DNA from: Flavonifractor sp. An82 | GTDB lineage: Bacteria > Bacillota > Clostridia > Oscillospirales > Oscillospiraceae | Reading direction: 5' to 3' | NCBI RefSeq assembly: GCF_002159265.1 | Contig: NZ_NFHG01000024.1 | Location: 1-36,452 of the forward strand | DNA: 36,452 bases | Shown: in pieces, positions 31,845 through 36,452 of the stretch | How the letters are laid out: every line of letters starts with the position of its first letter | How positions within the stretch are numbered: position 1 is the stretch's first letter | Notes under the pieces: generated by a model | Told to the model about the DNA's origin: nothing | What the model saw: the letters and a program-made list of their open reading frames with translations, nothing else | Database searches by the model: none | Position numbers and translations under genes: made by a program

Positions 31845-34800
31845 ATGAAACCGTACAGACGTATCCTGGCTGCCCTAATATCCATTCTGCTGCTGGGTCA
31901 GTACGGCGGGTTTGCCGCAGCTGCGGCAGTGGGGGAGAACCTGCCTAATTTACCGGCGATCACGGTTTTGGCGGCCCAAACAGGTACATTTACCGACAGT
32001 AGCTTCAGTTGGACCCTGGATGATGATGGCTTGCTGACCATCCGCGGTACCGGTGTGATGCCCAGCGAAAAGCCCTGGGGCAACAATGCATACATCACCC
32101 AGATCGTACTGGAGGAGGGGCTCACCCAACTCCCCAACGATGCCTTCAACGGATGTTCTTCCGTGACCGCCGTCACCCTGCCCAGCACCCTAACTGATAT
32201 CGGCGACCGTGCATTTTATAATTGTGTCGCTCTAACCTCAATTAACTTTCCGCAGGGCCTTTTGACGATTGGCGACTCAGCTTTCCGCTGGTGTACTGCG
32301 CTGAAGGAAATTACCTTGCCTGGCTCCCTTACGAACTTTACCAGCGCCTTTTCGCAAGCCGGGCTGGAACAGGTCACCCTCCAAGCAGGGATCACGACCA
32401 TTAGCGAGAATGCATTCTCCAACTGCTCCTCATTGCAGGAAATTACGATACCGGAGACCGTTACTTCTGTGGGAAAGGATGCCTTTCGGCGGTGCTTCTC
32501 TCTGACCTCAGTCTCACTGCCCAACACAGTGATCCGCATAGAAGCGGGAGCCTTTCAGGAAACAGGACTGACCTCCTTCTCTATCCCCGCAGGGCTGACC
32601 GAGCTATCGAACAACGTACTTTCCAACACCGACATCACATCAATCTCTATCCCGGCCCACATTAAAACAATTGGAAACGGTGCGTTCAGCGGCTGCAATC
32701 AGATGCAGACGCTTACCATCGCCGAGGGCGTTACCGCCATCGGCGCGAATGCCTTTGAAAACTGCAGCAGTCTCACGGAGATCACGGTGCCGGACAGTGT
32801 GACCAGCATTGCCGGATATGCGTTCAAACGGTGCAGCAGCGTGGTAACGGTAAGACTGCCGGATCAGTTGAAGGTCCTCTCAGAGAGCGTCTTTGCCGAG
32901 TGCGAGGCGCTGGAGTCCATCAATATGCCCGCTGCACTTGAGGTAATTGAGGCAGGCGCGCTGGATCTATGCAAAAAAATACGGACAATTATTTTGCCAA
33001 GCGGAGTCCGCGAGATTCGTGATCGCGCCTTCCGGGGCTGTGAGAGTCTGCGGGAGGTGGTAATCCCAGCCAGCGTAACCTCCATTGCAGGCGGAACAAC
33101 CAACAGTGCGTTCTATTGGTGCTCCAACTTTACACTGTATGTGGAGCAGGGATCCTATGCCGAGACCTATGCCATGGAAAATAACTACACCTATGAATAT
33201 ATTGTAGATGGCAACCGGCTTTCCCTGACCGTAACCGGGCAAGATGGGGCCCCCGTCACCGAGGGGTATACCATTGTCTGGCACAATGGGGATACGGAGG
33301 AATGGCTGGGCAGCGGCAACGCCATACTGGTAGACGAGTCAGTAAGCCAGGTATCCTATCAGGTGGTGCTAGACGAAAGTCTTGCCTTTACCTACCGTCA
33401 GCCTGACCAGGTTTTCGTAGAGGTGCAGGAGGGAGATTCGGCTCTAACCTGCGTGCTGGAGCCGATGGAGTCAGCAGACATTACCGGCTGTGTCAAAAAC
33501 GAGAGCGACGAGGCGCTTCAGAGCGCTCAGGTGACCTTGACCCAGCGCACCGCTACCGGTTATGAGCAGGTACTGGGGCCGGTCACCACCGATGAGGAAG
33601 GCTGGTTTACCCTGACTGGCTGCCGGCTGGAGGGCACACTGTCCATCCAGGCAGCGGGCTACTATGCCCGGAATATTGATCTTATTCAGCCAAGCAGCGA
33701 AACGCAACATGCAGGCATAATCCGGCTGACCCCCATCCCTGAAGCCCGAATCCAGCTTGAGCTGAAGCTGCAGCACGCAACCGCAGTGGGGGAAGATGCA
33801 ATTACCACCAGCCTCACCGACTGGACCGGCCTTGAATTTACGGTTTTCAACCGCACACAAAACAAGGAAATTCCAGATGTGACAATCCAGGCTCCCTACC
33901 TAGTGGTAGGGAATGCTGCCTCAGACGGAGATGTGCTGCAAATTTCGGTACAGGATACTGCCGGTCGCATGACGGGAGGAGAGCCGACAGAGGTAATCTA
34001 CAGCGTAGCCGGCAGCAAGGCTACCATCACCATGCTGCAGAACGGATACATGGAGGCCAATCTGGTAGGCAGCGGCAGCAAGCGGGTATTCCTTTTTGAC
34101 TCCAACGCTAAAGGGCTTGGTTCCTATTCGGTTGGTGAGCTTCTGTTTACCTCTGACTGCCTGCCCGCAGGCCATTATCAAATTGCTGTAATGGAAAAGA
34201 CTTCCCTGCTGAGCCATGTGTCCAATCTGTCCATCCTGACCACGATGGGGCTGGTCGAGGGAACGGATTATCTGCTAAAGGATGTGGAGATTAAAAACGG
34301 AGCGGTCACTGAGCTGGGTGATCTGTCTGTCCCGGAGTTGGGTGACGGCAGGCTGAGCTATACCGTGCCGGAGGGTACCTCGGTCCTGGCCAGCAAAGGG
34401 CAGACCGTGGCCGGCCAGATGGTGACCATCCGAGCCCAATATGAAATTGACCAGCAGTATGACACCGAGCAAGAAAAGCTGGTGGTGGAACTGCCTGACA
34501 ACTGTGAACTGGTGACGGGCAGCGTCACCTTCAACGGTACCATCACCCGTTATACACTGGCAGGCAATATGCTTACCGTCCCCACCGGGCAGTCTCAGGG
34601 CGTGCTTCTCTTCCTGGTAGTACCCCAGAGCAGCGGCAGCTATGGGGTCAATGTGGCCCTGGAAATGCGCCAGGGTGAGAATCAGGCAGCGCAGCCCATC
34701 GGCACCGCCAGCTTTGTAGCCACCGCCATGGAACTGAACGTACTCTGCCGTACCGCCCGTAGCTATATTATGGCGGGGGGCAAGACGATGCCTGACAGTA

Positions 34801-36452
34801 AAGTGGAAATCTATGACTCTGACAGGCTGGCCGCCACCACTACCGCCAATGCCGTGGGTACCTGGTCCGTTCAGGTGCCTCTGCATCCCCGTTATGAATT
34901 TGAACTCCACACCATACAGGCGAAGGTGACTACGCCAGACGGAGCAGAGATTCTGTCCGATCAAATAGAGGTCACTTACGACGCCGGCTATATCGACGCC
35001 GACAGCATTACCATGATCAACATCGCCCACGACGCGGGACTGTCCCCGGTGGAGTACCGCAACCAGGTGGATTTGACTACGTATGACTCCAAATCGCTGG
35101 TATACCGCTGGTGGCCGCTGTATCCTGTATTTACCTTCGTAGTAGACTTCAGCGAAAACGATCCCCAGCGGCTTCAGAACATTTATGTAGTGGCGGAAAA
35201 TACGGCGGGAGAAGAAACCTGGATCCCCTGTACGTATCAGGAAGGAGAGGGCTGGACCGGAGCTTGGACCTTTGATACGGCGGAAAGCCTGCCGGTCAGC
35301 CTGTGGGTCTCCTACGACTGCGAAGGCGTTCCGTCCATGCTCAGCGAAAACACCATGGCATATCTCCAGGAGGATATAACCGCCCTGTGGAATGATCTCG
35401 ATGCCTTGGCGGAGGATATTCCTGTAGAGTATGGAGATATCCAGATCGCAGAGGACGGCATGGGATTCTCCATGCCCATTTATCGCACGGAAACAAGCGG
35501 CGAGCAGACCGAAGTCGGAACCTACCAATTTCAGGAGCTGGACTACGACGATTTTGACCTGGACGAATGGGCAGAACTGGGATATGAGTCCTTCACCGTC
35601 GAGGACGGGACCGAATTTTATATGCGCACGGAGTATACCTCCAACAGCGCAACTACAATCTACGCTTGCCCGGATGATGCATATTTGGTACAGGATGTCA
35701 TTACGCTGAATGCCCCGCTGCTTCAGACGTTCCGCGCTGGGGATGTCCGCGCCTTTGAGGATTTTTCAGGAGTTTATGATTTATCCAACACCATTGCCAC
35801 CTGTCTGCCGGGCTGGCCGGGCACCGTTGCGGAGTTCATCAATTATGGCGGTACCGCTTATTCCCTCTGTCAGGGGGTAAGTGCTTACCATAGTTTGCTG
35901 CGCGCTGAGGTCACTAATCTTTATACACTTCTGAATGTAAAATGCACCAGCACCAGTGATTACCGGCTGGAAAGCTCAGATCGCCTCAGACTGTGGACAG
36001 AAATCATCGGCATATCCGAACAGGTTGATCAGTATCCAGACGATGTAACGCTCATGTTTTTAACCTCAGTGGCAGCGAACAAGGCTATTGATAAGCTTGT
36101 TGATATGGGAAAGAACTCGGCCATTAAAAAGCTTCCTGCTTCTGCAACGGAACCTATCTTGAAGTCATATCAGGCAACAATAAGCCGTTTGAGCAACCAG
36201 CTAAACGGCTGGGTCACAAGCCAACGGATCGAAAAGGTGTTTAACTGGGGACTGGAATTTGGTGATAACCTAGTTACCAGCGGAGCAACCAATACGGCAT
36301 TGGACATGACTGGAATCAAAAGTGTGCTGGATCCGGTTGCCTTTATGCATGATGAATACAGCCGGATTTATCTGGATATCTCTGCGCTGCAGCACAAGAT
36401 CATCGACGCCTACCAGGATTGTGGCGGCGGTGGCGGCGGCGGAGGAGGTGGC
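31845..36452 (+). CDS. Giant secreted leucine-rich-repeat protein (partial)
   Basis: 1536 codons without a stop, open at the window edge. The ATG at 31845 has AGAGGG seven bases upstream. Residues 1-27 form a signal peptide (KPYRR, then a hydrophobic core, then AAAAA). Residues about 45-425 hold about 13 BspA-type LRR_5 repeats of some 23 residues (pattern AFxxCSSLxxITIPxxVTxIG). A carboxypeptidase-regulatory-like beta domain follows at about 544-610 (ITGCVKNESDEALQSAQVTL), then long beta-rich regions with Ig-like character, an acidic segment near 1225-1250 and a helical region near 1345-1525. The last residues are a pure glycine run that continues out of the window. Probably a surface adhesin; domains after the glycine linker are unseen. 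Confidence 0.85.
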   Translation, partial: MKPYRRILAALISILLLGQYGGFAAAAAVGENLPNLPAITVLAAQTGTFTDSSFSWTLDDDGLLTIRGTGVMPSEKPWGNNAYITQIVLEEGLTQLPNDAFNGCSSVTAVTLPSTLTDIGDRAFYNCVALTSINFPQGLLTIGDSAFRWCTALKEITLPGSLTNFTSAFSQAGLEQVTLQAGITTISENAFSNCSSLQEITIPETVTSVGKDAFRRCFSLTSVSLPNTVIRIEAGAFQETGLTSFSIPAGLTELSNNVLSNTDITSISIPAHIKTIGNGAFSGCNQMQTLTIAEGVTAIGANAFENCSSLTEITVPDSVTSIAGYAFKRCSSVVTVRLPDQLKVLSESVFAECEALESINMPAALEVIEAGALDLCKKIRTIILPSGVREIRDRAFRGCESLREVVIPASVTSIAGGTTNSAFYWCSNFTLYVEQGSYAETYAMENNYTYEYIVDGNRLSLTVTGQDGAPVTEGYTIVWHNGDTEEWLGSGNAILVDESVSQVSYQVVLDESLAFTYRQPDQVFVEVQEGDSALTCVLEPMESADITGCVKNESDEALQSAQVTLTQRTATGYEQVLGPVTTDEEGWFTLTGCRLEGTLSIQAAGYYARNIDLIQPSSETQHAGIIRLTPIPEARIQLELKLQHATAVGEDAITTSLTDWTGLEFTVFNRTQNKEIPDVTIQAPYLVVGNAASDGDVLQISVQDTAGRMTGGEPTEVIYSVAGSKATITMLQNGYMEANLVGSGSKRVFLFDSNAKGLGSYSVGELLFTSDCLPAGHYQIAVMEKTSLLSHVSNLSILTTMGLVEGTDYLLKDVEIKNGAVTELGDLSVPELGDGRLSYTVPEGTSVLASKGQTVAGQMVTIRAQYEIDQQYDTEQEKLVVELPDNCELVTGSVTFNGTITRYTLAGNMLTVPTGQSQGVLLFLVVPQSSGSYGVNVALEMRQGENQAAQPIGTASFVATAMELNVLCRTARSYIMAGGKTMPDSKVEIYDSDRLAATTTANAVGTWSVQVPLHPRYEFELHTIQAKVTTPDGAEILSDQIEVTYDAGYIDADSITMINIAHDAGLSPVEYRNQVDLTTYDSKSLVYRWWPLYPVFTFVVDFSENDPQRLQNIYVVAENTAGEETWIPCTYQEGEGWTGAWTFDTAESLPVSLWVSYDCEGVPSMLSENTMAYLQEDITALWNDLDALAEDIPVEYGDIQIAEDGMGFSMPIYRTETSGEQTEVGTYQFQELDYDDFDLDEWAELGYESFTVEDGTEFYMRTEYTSNSATTIYACPDDAYLVQDVITLNAPLLQTFRAGDVRAFEDFSGVYDLSNTIATCLPGWPGTVAEFINYGGTAYSLCQGVSAYHSLLRAEVTNLYTLLNVKCTSTSDYRLESSDRLRLWTEIIGISEQVDQYPDDVTLMFLTSVAANKAIDKLVDMGKNSAIKKLPASATEPILKSYQATISRLSNQLNGWVTSQRIEKVFNWGLEFGDNLVTSGATNTALDMTGIKSVLDPVAFMHDEYSRIYLDISALQHKIIDAYQDCGGGGGGGGGG

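Noticed and set aside
34275-35528. Long minus-strand open frame (417 codons) opposite the surface protein
   Set aside because: It mirrors the codon pattern of the plus-strand LRR protein gene and has no ribosome-binding site or family motif.
36421-36452. Microsatellite or assembly artefact of GGC/GGA repeats
   Set aside because: It stays in frame with the long surface protein and encodes a plausible glycine linker, although its true length may be uncertain.

Overview
The window looks like a chromosomal accessory region of a Gram-positive gut-type Clostridia (Oscillospiraceae-like). The reasons are strong Shine-Dalgarno sites, sigma-A-like promoters, BspA-type leucine-rich repeat surface protein, an IS21/IS256/IS110 complement of a clostridial kind, and a sharp mixture of AT-rich and GC-rich blocks. 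No rRNA, tRNA or CRISPR array was seen. The assignment is inference from gene content only.

Layout. (1) 1-2400: a graveyard of insertion sequences, with broken IS21 istA, IS256-type and IS110-type transposase genes. (2) 2420-18260: a surface-polysaccharide locus read entirely on the minus strand. In transcription order it begins with a PglE/PglC/PglD-like set (aminotransferase, priming phosphoglycosyltransferase, acetyltransferase), behind a good promoter and a roughly 210-nt leader with a hairpin. Next come an eroded GT4 gene and an eroded acetyltransferase, an intact GT4, an IS110 element inserted in the opposite orientation, a polysaccharide deacetylase, GT4, GT2 and GT52-like transferases, a QueC-like PP-loop ATPase, an Asp/Glu-racemase-family protein, and finally a KdsB-like cytidylyltransferase, a DRE-TIM aldolase fused to a Rossmann-like domain, and a HAD phosphatase. 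No flippase or polymerase is present in the window. (3) 18720-20268: a second IS110 element at the boundary. (4) 20269-27930: a plus-strand GC-rich operon of an extracellular/contractile injection system (eCIS). It holds a large protein with an eCIS-type N-terminal module, a membrane-anchored pseudokinase-like protein, a membrane-anchored MORN-repeat protein, DUF4255, DUF4280 (PAAR-like), sheath, tube 1, DUF6760 and tube 2. Sheath and tube 1 each carry a one-base frameshift, and the operon stops at a third IS110 element (27940-29400), so baseplate, spike and ATPase genes are absent. (5) 29589-31743: a histidine kinase/response regulator pair with its own promoter and terminator. (6) 31845-end: an enormous secreted leucine-rich-repeat protein that runs off the window.

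How it fits together. The polysaccharide locus appears to make a glycan primed with a 4-amino-4,6-dideoxy-sugar phosphate. The lower genes suggest a CMP-activated 2-keto sugar acid made by an unusual route (aldolase instead of a KdsA/NeuB synthase), and perhaps an amino-acid or amide decoration supplied by the racemase and PP-loop enzyme. The eCIS block is most notable for two predicted membrane proteins, which hint at a membrane-tethered rather than freely released contractile machine; the frameshifts and IS110 truncation suggest this copy is decaying. The IS110 elements punctuate the module boundaries, and each intact copy has a roughly 250-nt non-coding 5' end in which a bridge RNA would be expected.
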